DNA of 64,000 nt from Salinibacter grassmerensis (GTDB lineage Bacteria; Bacteroidota; Rhodothermia; Rhodothermales; Salinibacteraceae), in assembly GCF_947077765.1 (NCBI RefSeq), contig NZ_CAMTTF010000001.1, positions 346,818 to 410,817 of the forward strand, written 5' to 3'. A program made the translations under genes and the position numbers. The notes beneath the pieces are model-generated. The model made no database searches, was not told the origin of the DNA, and worked only from the letters and a program-made list of their open reading frames with translations. This document shows, one piece after another, positions 1-9,155 of this stretch. The stretch's first letter is position 1, and each line of letters opens with the position of its first letter.

Positions 1-212
1 ACGCGCAAGATTCGTCCCTCGAAGGACCGAGGATGCCCAGGTCCTAGCTCTATTGCTCTCGGCCTCGCCGCGAACGGGGCTGGGGAACCAACAGCCACCA
101 AAAACGAAGGGACCGCACGGCGTGCGGCCCCAATCCGGGCATGAGGCGTCCGTTCAGGGTGCGCCCCCGTCCTGTTTCTTAGCCTCATCCATCTTTCTCC
201 ATACCACCGGCA

Positions 213-962
213 ATGGTTGTCGACACCAGTGTCTGGGTTGTTCTCCTCGGGGCCACCATCACGGCCGTCGCCACCGGACTGGGGGCGGTGCCCTTTCTGT
301 TCGTCCGGGAGGTGGGGGACTGGTGGCTCGGCGTGTTCAATGCCGCCGCGGGCGGGCTCATGCTGGCGGCCAGCCACAGTCTCATCGCCGAGGGGTCCAC
401 GGTGGGTACGGGACGCACCCTGATTGGCATTCTGGTCGGGCTGGCCCTCATTCTGGGGGCCAATACCTTCATCAGTCGAGGCGACGACCACGACGTGGCC
501 GAGCTCGCGGGGGCCGACGCCCGGAAGGCGCTCCTCATTCTGGGCATCATGACGGCGCACTCGTTTGCCGAAGGGGTGGGGGTGGGCGTCTCGTACGGGG
601 GCGGCGACGAACTCGGGGCGTTCATCACCGCGGCCATCGCCATCCACAACATTCCGGAAGGCCTGGCCATCAGCCTGGTGCTCGTGCCGCGCGGCACGCC
701 CGTCTGGAAGGCGGCGGGGTGGAGCATCTTTACGAGCCTGCCGCAGCCCCTCATGGCGGTCCCCGCCTTTCTGTTCGTCCTCGTCTTCGAGCCGTTTTTG
801 CCGATCGGCTTCGGGCTGGCGGCCGGCGCGATGATCTGGATGGTGTTCGCCGAGCTCATCCCGGACGCGCTCGACTCCATTTCCGGGCCCACCGCGGGGG
901 CGGCCGTCACGCTGTCGTTCGCCGCCCTCTTCGCGTTCCAGCACTTCGTGCTGCACGTGTAG
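213..962 (+). CDS. ZIP-family divalent metal transporter
   Basis: A 249-residue, very hydrophobic membrane protein predicted to move divalent metal (zinc, possibly iron or manganese) across the inner membrane. The family signature is clear: HSFAEG at residues 116-121 in one helix and HNIPEG at residues 145-150 in the next give the paired His/Glu metal site of ZIP proteins. A short acidic and His-containing loop (about residues 89-100, with DDHD) separates the N- and C-terminal helix groups where ZIP proteins carry a cytosolic metal-binding loop. The ATG start gives a first transmembrane helix at once. It stands alone, converging with tenA downstream. Metal specificity cannot be read from the sequence. 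Confidence 0.9.
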   Translation: MVVDTSVWVVLLGATITAVATGLGAVPFLFVREVGDWWLGVFNAAAGGLMLAASHSLIAEGSTVGTGRTLIGILVGLALILGANTFISRGDDHDVAELAGADARKALLILGIMTAHSFAEGVGVGVSYGGGDELGAFITAAIAIHNIPEGLAISLVLVPRGTPVWKAAGWSIFTSLPQPLMAVPAFLFVLVFEPFLPIGFGLAAGAMIWMVFAELIPDALDSISGPTAGAAVTLSFAALFAFQHFVLHV

Positions 963-1127
963 GGCGAGTCGCGACCCAGGAGTCCCGCCCCGGACGCTGG
1001 TGCCCTGCCAACCCCGCCCGGTTCGCGTCGAGTGGATTCGCCCTTGGATGGGCGCGCGCTGGTCTCCGCAAACGTCTATTCTCTGATCTTCTGTCTGCTT
1101 CCGACCCCAGCGCGGACGGAGTCCCCA

Positions 1128-1841
1128 CTACACGGGCCACTCCTGCCGATTCCAGGCCTGGTCCCAGAACATCCACTCGTAGCGGACGCTCGTGGTGAAC
1201 GCCGTCTGGGCCCGGCTCCGGGCGGTCTCGTCGGCCGCGTCGGCGAATCGCTGCAGGCGCCCTAGCAGGTTGGCCATGTACTCGTTGAACTCCGGATCGC
1301 GGTACATGGCAAGCCACTCGGCGTAGGGGTGATCCTCGGGAATCTCGCCCATCTCGCGCTCGAGGCGCTGGCCGAGCTCTATGTACAGCCAGGGACAGGG
1401 CGCGATGGCGGCCGTCCCCTCCACGAGCGTGCCGCGCTGGGCCCGATCGATCATGTGGTTCTGGTAGGCACGGTTGTTTGGAGTCAACTGGAGCTGGCGA
1501 ATGTCCGACGGGCCGTACCCGAGCTCCTCGCCGTAGCCTTCGTGGAGCTCCCCCTCGACGACGATCGCGAGGCGGGCCGCGTCAATGAACCAGAGCTTGT
1601 CGTCCGGGTCCGCACAGCGGGTGGAAAGGAGGGAGGTGGCGTCGGCGAACGCCTCCAGGTAGCGCGCGTCCTGCATCTGGTAGAACTTAAAGGTGTCCGG
1701 GTCCAGCGTGCCCTCGGCCAGGGCGTGGACGAACGGGTGGTCGAAGGCCTCCGTCCACGTGTCGTCGGCGTGGTCTAGGCAGGCCGCCGCAAAGGGAGGC
1801 ACCGAGAAGGCACGGGTGTCGAGAGGGGCAGTCAGGTCCAT
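1128..1841 (-). CDS. tenA: TenA-family thiaminase II / aminopyrimidine aminohydrolase
   Basis: A 237-residue TenA protein, expected to hydrolyse aminopyrimidine breakdown products of thiamine (or thiamine itself) for salvage of the pyrimidine half. Family residues are visible: an Asp in the QDARYL segment (D58), the active-site Cys in APCPWLY (C149) and the Glu of the C-terminal YEWMFW motif (E222). Length matches the all-helical TenA fold. A TPP riboswitch sits just upstream on the same strand, which supports a thiamine role independently of homology. The gene appears monocistronic because the next gene downstream is on the opposite strand. Confidence 0.92.
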   Translation of the reverse strand: MDLTAPLDTRAFSVPPFAAACLDHADDTWTEAFDHPFVHALAEGTLDPDTFKFYQMQDARYLEAFADATSLLSTRCADPDDKLWFIDAARLAIVVEGELHEGYGEELGYGPSDIRQLQLTPNNRAYQNHMIDRAQRGTLVEGTAAIAPCPWLYIELGQRLEREMGEIPEDHPYAEWLAMYRDPEFNEYMANLLGRLQRFADAADETARSRAQTAFTTSVRYEWMFWDQAWNRQEWPV

Positions 1842-1927
1842 GACGATGGCTTCGCAGGGTGGGTGCGGAACGAAAGGGGGGCGAAGCCAGGGGCAACGAC
1901 GCCCACGGAAAGACGGAAAAGATGTGT

Positions 1928-2010
1928 GCTTTCCTGCGCCGGCATGACCCGGATCAGGTTCGGAGGGACTTTCTCAGCCCGGCCGCCGTGTGGCGCCGAA
2001 CACCCCTAGC
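1928..2010 (-). promoter_or_regulatory. TPP riboswitch (THI element) upstream of tenA
   Basis: Read on the minus strand, the segment starts with GGGGTG, contains CTGAGA, then AACCTGATCCGGGT, and closes with a GCGCAGGAAAG stretch. These are the ordered conserved blocks of the thiamine pyrophosphate aptamer. It ends about 87 bases before the tenA start codon. The bases between contain GC-rich runs but no terminator with a clear U tract, so control may act on translation; that part is inference. Confidence 0.93.
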
Positions 2011-2124
2011 TTCGTTCTCAACGATACGCAGGAGAGTGGAGAGCATCTACCGTGCGAGCACCGACCGGCGCCTGTGTCGGGTAAATTTCCAAAACCTTTC
2101 TCCGAAGCCCTCACGGACGCGTCG

Positions 2125-5100
2125 CTAAGCCCGATCCGGGGAGTCCGCCGCGGGAAACCGCACGGTGAAGCAGCTGCCCTCCCCCTTCGCGGTCTCCACC
2201 TCGATGGTGCCGCCCATCTGCTCGATCGCCTGCTTCGTAACGGCCAGGCCGAGGCCCGTGCCCTCGTACGTCCGCCCGGGGCCTTCCGACTCCTGGCGGA
2301 ACGGCTCGAAGAGCTCCGGCACACGGTCCGGGTCCATGCCGACGCCGGTGTCCTCGATCTCCAGGACCACGTCCTCTCCTTCGCTGCCGGCCCGGATGTG
2401 GACCGCGCCGCCCTCCTCGGTATACTTCAGCGCGTTGGAGATCAGGTTCTGGAGGGCAATTCGCAGGCCGCCCTCGTCGACGCAGGCCCGAAGAGGGGCG
2501 CCGGACGTCTCCACGTTCAGGTCGATGCCCATTGTGCGTGCCTCGGGTTTGAATAGATCGGCGGCCTCCATCGCCTCGTCCGCCAGGTCCAGTGGGCTGC
2601 AGTCGAGTTCCATCTCCCCGGCCTCCAGCCGCGAGAGGTTGAGCACCGTGTCGAGCGTCTCGAGCAGGCGGTGTCCGCTCTCTTCGATGAGGCTGGCAAA
2701 CTGATCGAGAGTGGTGACGGCGTCGGAGGGCGAGCCCGAGTATTCCGACAGGCTCGTGGCCTCGTCCCCGATCACCTCGGCGAACCCGATGATCGAGGTC
2801 AGTGGGGTCCGGATCTCGTGGCTCATGTTGGCGAGGAAGGCGCTCTTCATCCGGTTCAGGCGCTCGGCCTCCTCTTTGGCCGAGACAAGCTCGCCCTCGT
2901 ATTCGATCCGCCCGAGCACGAGGGCGGCGTAGGTCGAGAGAATCTCGATCAGGCGGCGGTCGAAGTTCGCGATGGCCCCGGCGTCCAGGGACGCGACCGA
3001 GATGGTGCCGTGCCCCCCAATTGGCACGACGGCCGTGGCCCGTACGGCCCCGTAGTCGACGGCATTGTCGAGGGCCTCCAGGTCGTCGAACACAGCCGTG
3101 TCCCCCTCCCGGAAGGCCGTGGCCACGACGCCTTCGCCCGCCACGTCGAAGGTTGGCGGGTCGGGAAGATGCGTGGACACGTCGGGCGAGGCCTGAACGG
3201 GAACGAGCCGGTCGCCCTCACGGAAGCGGACAATGACGAAGGGGTATCCAAACACCTCGTTCACGAGGTCGACGATGCAGCGGCCCACCGCAGTTTTGTT
3301 CTCGGCACGGAGAACTTGGCTCGTCGTGGTGTAGAGGGCCTCCACCTTTTCCTGACGGTCCTGGAGCCCCTGCTCACGGCGCTTCCGCATCGTGATGTCG
3401 GTGGCCACCCCGATGATGCGTTCGAGCCGTCCGTCCTCGTCGTACACGCCCGCGGCCCGGTCGCGCACCCATCGGACAGTGCCGTCGGGCTGGACGACCC
3501 GATACGTCTCCTCGTAGGCGTCTGGGTCGTCGCGCTGGGTCTCCAGGGCCGCCTGGACGCGCTCCCGGTCGTCCGGATGGATCGCCTCCACGACGGCGTT
3601 TGGATGATCCTGGAGCTGCTCGGTCGGGCGGCCCCAGATCTCCTCGTAGGCGTCACTGATGAACTCAATCTCCGACTTGTCCGCCGGGCTCATCCACACC
3701 ACGTCCGTAATGTTCTCGCGGAGCTGCTTCAGCAGGTGCCCGCGCTCGCGGAGTTTGCGCTCCTTTGCCTTCCGTTCGGTAATGTCGGTGTAGATGGCGT
3801 ACCCTTCCGTTGGGCCCGTGCCCTCGTCCCGGAGGGTCACCTGGACCCGAAAATCCCGAACGCCGTCGCTCGTCTCCCGTCGTACCTCCCGGTCCACGGG
3901 TTCGCCGGCCAACAACCAGCGACGAATGGAGTCCGCCTCGTCCTGGGCGTTGGGGGGCACGATGTGGCCCTGGAGATTCTCGGTCCGGATCTGCTCTTCA
4001 CCGACCCCGAAGATTGACTCGAAGGTATCGTTGACGGTCTGGACCCGGAGGTGGCCCTTCTCGTCGGGCCAGCCGTGTACGACCGGCGTGGGCAGGTTGT
4101 GGAAGAGGGCCTCGAACCGGTCGCGCTCGGCCTGCAGGGCCTGCTCGGCCTCCTTCCGCTCGGTGATGTCGAGGAGCACCCCGTTGAAGAGGATCTCGTC
4201 CGCTCTCTGCTCAGGCATCGCGGAGCAGAGCAGCCAGATGCGCGTTCCGTCGGGCCGCTCGAATGGCACCTCGAAGCGGGCGGGTCGCTGCTCGGTGATT
4301 GCCTCCTGTACGTTGGTCAAGTACTGCTCCCGGTGCGTCGGCGGGATGTGCTCCACAAATCGGTCGTGAAACCCGTCCGGGTTGCCGGAGAGGCCCAGAA
4401 TGGCCTCGGCCTTCTCCCCAATAAAGTGATTGCCCCACTCCCCGTCGGGGCGGGCGTAGAACTGGTAGGTTACGCCCGGAAGGCTGTTGGCGAGCCCGCG
4501 CAGCCGAGCCTCTTTCTCGCGGAGGGCCCCCTGTGCCCGCTTGTGCTCGGTGATGTCCCACCCTGTTGTCACGAACTGACGGGTCCCGTCGACGACAAGA
4601 CACCGCACGTCCACCTCGACCGGGAACGTCGAGCCCTCTTTTCGTCGGTACCGGCCCTCCCGTCGGTACTGGTCGCCAGGGGCCATGCCTGCCCATCGGT
4701 CCCGGGCCTCGTCCGGGTCCAGGGAGACATCGAGGTCCCACATGTGTCTGCGGGTGAGCGTGTCGGCGTCGTACCCGGTCGTTTCGCAGAGGTGCGGGTT
4801 GGGCAGGAGAAGCTGCCCGTCGGTGTCGTGGAAGGCGATCATGTTGGGCGCCTCCTCAAATAGGGCCTCGATTCGGGCCGAGGCCTGTTGGAGATGGGTC
4901 TCGTGCTGGCGGCGCTCCAGCGTCTGCTCCACGGCCTGCACGAGGAGAGCAACGGCCGCGGCGTCCGATTCGGTGAACGAGGTCTGTCGTGAGGCCCGGT
5001 CGACGAAGCAGAGGGTGCCGTACAGATCCCCCTTCACCACAATCTTCGCCCCCAGATACGTGGACAACTGAAATGCTTCGTACGCAGGGGTGGCATCCCA

Positions 5101-5463
5101 GCCCTGCTCCGGCGCGTCCTCTAGGGCCAGGGCGTCCTCGCGCACGATCACGCAGCGACAATAGGTTTCGGCTAATGATACCGTGTCGCCCTCGGCGACG
5201 GTGGGGTGGGACTCGCTGACCGCCATCACCTCGTAGGTGGAGGCCGCCGTGTCGATGCGGGAAAGGTACCCAAGCTCGACGTTGAGCCACTCGGCACCGA
5301 GTCGGAGGAGCGCCCGCAGCGTTTCGTCGAACGGAAGGCTCTCGTCGTTCCGGAGGCCGCGGAGCCGGTTTCGATAGGTTTGATTGTCGGTCGCGGGGTC
5401 CAGGGAAATGCCATCCCCGTTGAGGGAGAAGAACATCCCTGAAGGTTGGTCGGGGTCATTCAT
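2125..5463 (-). CDS. Large cytoplasmic GAF/PAS sensor histidine kinase
   Basis: A 1112-residue sensor kinase with no evident membrane segment. Reading along the protein: an N-terminal GAF domain (about 35-190, with AETYCRCVI), four PAS domains (about 205-315, 325-440, 450-560, 575-690, each closing with a DITE/DITM-type motif), a second GAF domain (about 705-860), the HisKA domain with MSHEIRTPL and phospho-acceptor H882, and an HATPase domain with the N box (NLISNALKYT), DTGVGMD and GTGLGLAV. No receiver domain is fused and no response regulator lies nearby, so its partner is unknown. The HisKA core is nearly identical to those of two other kinases in this window, which points to paralogous expansion. 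The sensed signal is not predictable. Confidence 0.93.
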   Translation of the reverse strand: MNDPDQPSGMFFSLNGDGISLDPATDNQTYRNRLRGLRNDESLPFDETLRALLRLGAEWLNVELGYLSRIDTAASTYEVMAVSESHPTVAEGDTVSLAETYCRCVIVREDALALEDAPEQGWDATPAYEAFQLSTYLGAKIVVKGDLYGTLCFVDRASRQTSFTESDAAAVALLVQAVEQTLERRQHETHLQQASARIEALFEEAPNMIAFHDTDGQLLLPNPHLCETTGYDADTLTRRHMWDLDVSLDPDEARDRWAGMAPGDQYRREGRYRRKEGSTFPVEVDVRCLVVDGTRQFVTTGWDITEHKRAQGALREKEARLRGLANSLPGVTYQFYARPDGEWGNHFIGEKAEAILGLSGNPDGFHDRFVEHIPPTHREQYLTNVQEAITEQRPARFEVPFERPDGTRIWLLCSAMPEQRADEILFNGVLLDITERKEAEQALQAERDRFEALFHNLPTPVVHGWPDEKGHLRVQTVNDTFESIFGVGEEQIRTENLQGHIVPPNAQDEADSIRRWLLAGEPVDREVRRETSDGVRDFRVQVTLRDEGTGPTEGYAIYTDITERKAKERKLRERGHLLKQLRENITDVVWMSPADKSEIEFISDAYEEIWGRPTEQLQDHPNAVVEAIHPDDRERVQAALETQRDDPDAYEETYRVVQPDGTVRWVRDRAAGVYDEDGRLERIIGVATDITMRKRREQGLQDRQEKVEALYTTTSQVLRAENKTAVGRCIVDLVNEVFGYPFVIVRFREGDRLVPVQASPDVSTHLPDPPTFDVAGEGVVATAFREGDTAVFDDLEALDNAVDYGAVRATAVVPIGGHGTISVASLDAGAIANFDRRLIEILSTYAALVLGRIEYEGELVSAKEEAERLNRMKSAFLANMSHEIRTPLTSIIGFAEVIGDEATSLSEYSGSPSDAVTTLDQFASLIEESGHRLLETLDTVLNLSRLEAGEMELDCSPLDLADEAMEAADLFKPEARTMGIDLNVETSGAPLRACVDEGGLRIALQNLISNALKYTEEGGAVHIRAGSEGEDVVLEIEDTGVGMDPDRVPELFEPFRQESEGPGRTYEGTGLGLAVTKQAIEQMGGTIEVETAKGEGSCFTVRFPAADSPDRA

Positions 5464-5646
5464 ATGCGATCAGGGCACTGCTACGTGGGCACAGATGCGT
5501 CCCCTCAACGCGCCTCTTTACGGATGCTCAGGCCCCGAGACGTGAGAAGAACGATCCCTTGAGGGGGAATATCGGTACTAGACGAGGTGTATATGTTTGT
5601 CCTGTTAAATTTTTCTTCAATGAACGTTCCGGCACCTGCGTGTTGA

Positions 5647-6270
5647 CTACGCCTCCTCCGCCCCAGAAAGGTTCCAAGCGAGTCCGTCGGGGCCGGCGTT
5701 GACGACCCGGGTGGGCCCGATGGTGGCGGTATTTCCCCAACTGCCGTGGATGTGGCCGCAGACGGTGAGCCGTGGCGCGTGGGCCTCAATGGCCTCGCGG
5801 ACCGCAGCGCTGCCGAGCGATTGGCCCGTCGAGTCACGGTCCACCGCGCCCTTCGGCGGAGAGTGCGACACGAGCACAGCTCCCTCTGGACAGTCCGACA
5901 GCAGGGCTCGCGCCTCCGCTTCGGTCAGGTCGTAGCTCCACGGGCCGAACGGGGTCACGGGCACGCCGCCGCCCAGGCCGAAAAACGGGGTGCCGTCGAT
6001 CGTCGTGCCGCCGCCGTGCAGCACGTGCGCGGCGTCCCAGCCGACGGCGTCGACCCGGGCCTCCAGTTCGTCCTCCGTCTCGGCGTTGCCCGGCACGAGG
6101 ACCGTGGGCGTGTCGATGGCGGAGAGCGTCTCGATGGGCGCCTGCAGGTTGCGGCGGGCCACGCAAAAGTCGCCGGCGCCGACCACCACGTCCACCTTCG
6201 GGGCGCGGTCGACGAGGCGCTGGCAGGCGTCGCGGTCGCTGTGCACATCGCTGAAGAGAAGGAGGTCCAT
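5647..6270 (-). CDS. Calcineurin-like metallophosphoesterase
   Basis: A 207-residue protein with the metal-binding motif set of the metallophosphoesterase fold in the right order: FSDVHSD at the N terminus, GAGDFC, GNAET, SHSPPKG and GHIHGSWG near the C terminus. This resembles the small phosphoesterase branch, with several family members acting on phosphodiesters; the substrate is unknown here. The ATG at 6270 is chosen because it places the first motif five residues into the protein; an upstream in-frame start would add 17 residues without family similarity. The zinc-ribbon gene lies 54 bases upstream on the same strand. Confidence 0.85.
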   Translation of the reverse strand: MDLLLFSDVHSDRDACQRLVDRAPKVDVVVGAGDFCVARRNLQAPIETLSAIDTPTVLVPGNAETEDELEARVDAVGWDAAHVLHGGGTTIDGTPFFGLGGGVPVTPFGPWSYDLTEAEARALLSDCPEGAVLVSHSPPKGAVDRDSTGQSLGSAAVREAIEAHAPRLTVCGHIHGSWGNTATIGPTRVVNAGPDGLAWNLSGAEEA

Positions 6271-6324
6271 CGGGGGGAGCGTTGAGCGTTCGGGCTGAAG
6301 CGCCTGGGGTCCGCTGAACACGTT

Positions 6325-6534
6325 TCAGGTCGTCAGGAAGTCGAGGACCTGCTGGATCGACCCCGCGTCGGTGGCGTAGAGCTCGGTGTACTTGCACTGG
6401 GTACAGGTGACGGTCGTGAACCGTTGATTTTCAACGTCGAGCATTGAGGAAAGGCCGCCCCCGGACGCGCGGAGTTCGGCGGTGTCGAAGGTGTCGCTGT
6501 CGCATTTGGGGCAGGTCCAGTCGTCGTGGGTCAT
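6325..6534 (-). CDS. Small zinc-ribbon protein
   Basis: A 69-residue protein built around two CxxC knuckles, CPKC near the N terminus and CTQC in the second half, the pattern of a zinc ribbon that binds nucleic acid or acts as a structural module. The rest has no other recognisable domain. Similar short nucleic-acid-binding zinc-ribbon proteins occur widely with unknown roles. It lies 30 bases downstream of the P-type ATPase gene and just before the phosphoesterase on the same strand, so the three may be co-transcribed. Confidence 0.7.
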   Translation of the reverse strand: MTHDDWTCPKCDSDTFDTAELRASGGGLSSMLDVENQRFTTVTCTQCKYTELYATDAGSIQQVLDFLTT

Positions 6535-6564
6535 GGGTCGTCGGAGGATGTTGTGAACGGAGGT

Positions 6565-8919
6565 CTACGCGTCGGTCTTGAGCCGGCGGGCCGAGTTGCC
6601 GACGACGCCGAGGCTACTGGCGGCCATGGCGAGGGCGGCGAAGAGGGGGTTGATGAGGCCGACCAGGGCCAGCGGAATGGCCACGGCGTTGTAGAGGAAG
6701 GCCCAGGCCAGGTTCTGGCGAATGCGGCGTCGTGCGGCCCGGGCCAGGGAAAACACCGCTGGAATGTGGGTCAGGTCGCCGCGCAGGATCACCACGTCGG
6801 CGGAGTCGGCGGCCAGGGCGGTGGGGCCGAAGGCGATACCCACGTCGGCCTCGGCGAGGGCGGGGGCGTCGTTGCTGCCGTCCCCGATCATGGCGACGGT
6901 CCCGGCGTCGCGCAGCCCGCGGACAAGGTCGGACTTCTCGGCGGGCTGCACCTCAGCGATCACGCGGTCGATGGCGTCGTGCGCGCGGAGCGGGCGGGCC
7001 GCCGCGGCGCTGTCGCCGGTGAGTACGACGACCTCGCGCTCGTCGCCCCGGAGCGCGTCCATCACGGCGAGGCCCTCGTCCCGCAGGGTGTCGCCCACCA
7101 CGATGAGGCCCTGCACCGCGCCGTCCCACCCCACGGCGACGGGCACCTGGGCGTTTTCCTGCGCGGCCGCGGCCCGCTCGGCCAGGGTGTCGTCCATGCG
7201 CAGGCCCTCCGTCCGGAGCCACTCGGGGTGGCCCACCCGCACCCGATCGTCGTTCACCCGGCCCTCCACACCCCGGGGGTAGCTGCGCACGTCGGTGGCC
7301 GTGGCGGGCGCCCCGTCGCCGGTGGGGGCTGCCTCTTCGTCTTCGACGATGGCGCGGGCCACCGGGTGGGCAGCGTGCTGCTCCACCGCGCGGGCCCGTC
7401 GCCACGTCGCCGCGTCGGCCGCGGCGTCTACCACCTGCATGGCCCCGGTGGTGAGGGTGCCGGTCTTGTCCACCGCCAGCGTGTCGACGTCCGGTGCCGT
7501 CTCGAAGAGCGACACGTCTCGGATGACGATGCCGCGCTCCAGGGCCGTGCGCAGCCCCGAGGCCACGGCCAGAGGCGTGGCGAGGCCGAGCGCGCAGGGG
7601 CACGAGACGATGAGGACGGACAGTCCCGTGAGCAGGGCCGTCGTGGCGGACGCGCCGCTGGCCCACTGCCAGCCGAACGCGACGGCCGCCAGGACCAGCA
7701 CGAGCGGCACGAACACCGCCGCGATGCGGTCGGCCACGCGCTGGGCCCCGGGCTGGCTCGACTGGATGTTCCACATGAGGTTGACGAGGCGGTCGAGCGT
7801 GCTCTCGGCGGCCTCCCCCACCTCGATCGTGAGGGCGTTGTTGGTGACCACGGCGCCGCCAATCACGTCGTCGCCCTCGGTGCGGGTCACGGGGAGGGAC
7901 TCGCCGGTGACCAGCGACTCGTCGACCGCGGCGCGGCCCTCCACCACCGTTCCGTCCACGGGGACGCGCTCCCCGGCCCGCACCTGCACCCGATCGCCCG
8001 GCGTCAGGTCGTCGACGGCGACCGTCTCCGTTCCGCCGTCGGCGACCCGCCGGGCCTCGTCCACCTGCTCGCGGGTGAGCGTGCTCAGCAGGTCGGTGGC
8101 GCGGCGCTTGACCTGGTCCTCGTAGTAGTGCCCCAGCGACACGGCCATGATGATGACGACCGTTACGTCGAAGTAGACGTCCGTCTGTCCCATGAGCACG
8201 GCCCCGCCGCTGTAGAGGTAGGCGCTCACGGCGGCCAGGCCCACGAGCAGGTCCATGTTGGGCTGAAGTACGCGCAGGCTCACCGCCGCGCCCCGCAGGG
8301 TGGGCCAGCCGGTGACGAGAAGAACGAAGGTGGTGAAGGCCCACACGTTTGCCAGGACGTAGGTGCCGCCCTCCGCGCTGAGGTCCACGAGCCCCTCCCC
8401 GCCCAGGTGGACAGGGTAGAGAAGGACGATGTACACGGCCATCACCATCATCCCGAAGAAGCCGCCGAAGATGAGGCGTGCGGCGGTGTTCTGGTCGGCG
8501 GCCTCCTCGTCGGGCGCCGTCAGGTGGGCCTCGTAGCCGGCCTGGCTGAGGAGGGCCGGGAGGTCGGACTCACGGTGCCGGGACGGGTCGTACGCGACCT
8601 TTGCCATGTCGGAGGCGTAGCTCGCCTCCGCCTCGTGGATGCCGTCCGTCGACGCGGCAACCGTCTCGATGAAGTCCTCGCAGCTGGTGCAGTGCATCCC
8701 GCGGACGTGCAGGAAGGCCGTCTCGGTCTCGGCGGCGGGCCCGTTGGGGGCGTGCCCCGCGTGGCCGTGCCCGTCGCCGTGGTGGCAGCACGCGTCGTGC
8801 TCGTCATGGTCGGCGACGCGGTGGGCCTCCAGACAGCCGGAGCAGCAGAACACGCCGTCCACGTCGTCGCCCGTGACGGGGGCGTCGGTGGGCGCATCGC
8901 AGTAGGTGCAGCGGGGCAT
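6565..8919 (-). CDS. Copper-type heavy-metal P-type ATPase with CcoI-like N terminus
   Basis: A 784-residue P1B ATPase expected to pump Cu(I) across the inner membrane. From the N terminus: a cysteine module (C4, C7, then FCCSGC at 24-29) like the extra domain of FixI/CcoI proteins, a His/Cys-rich linker at 38-56, a heavy-metal-associated domain with GMHCTSC (C77, C80), transmembrane helices, the CPC ion-site motif at 440-442, DKTGT with phosphorylated D484, and GDGSNDAPAL. CPC plus the FixI-like N terminus suggests copper, either for export or for delivery during oxidase assembly; no cytochrome oxidase genes are visible to decide. The ATG at 8919 is used because it starts immediately before the cysteine module. 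It is divergent from the CheB/CheR kinase gene. Confidence 0.92.
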   Translation of the reverse strand: MPRCTYCDAPTDAPVTGDDVDGVFCCSGCLEAHRVADHDEHDACCHHGDGHGHAGHAPNGPAAETETAFLHVRGMHCTSCEDFIETVAASTDGIHEAEASYASDMAKVAYDPSRHRESDLPALLSQAGYEAHLTAPDEEAADQNTAARLIFGGFFGMMVMAVYIVLLYPVHLGGEGLVDLSAEGGTYVLANVWAFTTFVLLVTGWPTLRGAAVSLRVLQPNMDLLVGLAAVSAYLYSGGAVLMGQTDVYFDVTVVIIMAVSLGHYYEDQVKRRATDLLSTLTREQVDEARRVADGGTETVAVDDLTPGDRVQVRAGERVPVDGTVVEGRAAVDESLVTGESLPVTRTEGDDVIGGAVVTNNALTIEVGEAAESTLDRLVNLMWNIQSSQPGAQRVADRIAAVFVPLVLVLAAVAFGWQWASGASATTALLTGLSVLIVSCPCALGLATPLAVASGLRTALERGIVIRDVSLFETAPDVDTLAVDKTGTLTTGAMQVVDAAADAATWRRARAVEQHAAHPVARAIVEDEEAAPTGDGAPATATDVRSYPRGVEGRVNDDRVRVGHPEWLRTEGLRMDDTLAERAAAAQENAQVPVAVGWDGAVQGLIVVGDTLRDEGLAVMDALRGDEREVVVLTGDSAAAARPLRAHDAIDRVIAEVQPAEKSDLVRGLRDAGTVAMIGDGSNDAPALAEADVGIAFGPTALAADSADVVILRGDLTHIPAVFSLARAARRRIRQNLAWAFLYNAVAIPLALVGLINPLFAALAMAASSLGVVGNSARRLKTDA

Positions 8920-9131
8920 GGGCAGAAAGGGAGAAATGAGCAAATCACCTGCGGATACAACGCCGAGGACGCGTGGTCGATTCGGGCGCGCAACGGCCGG
9001 GGGGCGACGAGATGAACGTTCCCCTCAGTGCACGGGCATACCGGCAGCCACGGCAGCTCGACATTCGATTTCGGGTTTTGCAAAGATACTGCTTGAATCA
9101 TCTTTTCTTTACAAAAGTGCAACTGGCCCTC

Positions 9132-9144
9132 AATAATCATTATT
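9132..9144. promoter_or_regulatory. AT-rich perfect palindrome before the CheB/CheR kinase gene
   Basis: AATAAT-C-ATTATT is a perfect 13-base palindrome in an unusually AT-rich stretch, 11 bases before the GTG start of the kinase gene and in the divergent interval shared with the P-type ATPase. Position and symmetry suit an operator or part of a promoter, but no regulator is identified. Chance occurrence in an AT-rich spacer is possible. Confidence 0.3.
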
Positions 9145-9155
9145 AGTGTTTTTCT

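Noticed and set aside
53-1198. A 381-codon frame overlapping the ZIP transporter
   Set aside because: Arg/Gly/His-rich composition with no hydrophobic pattern; it overlaps a gene with ZIP motifs.
6526-9015. An 829-codon open frame on the plus strand opposite the P-type ATPase
   Set aside because: It is antisense to a gene with all P1B motifs; high GC removes stops from the opposite strand, and its composition (Gly/Arg/His/Val) is not protein-like.
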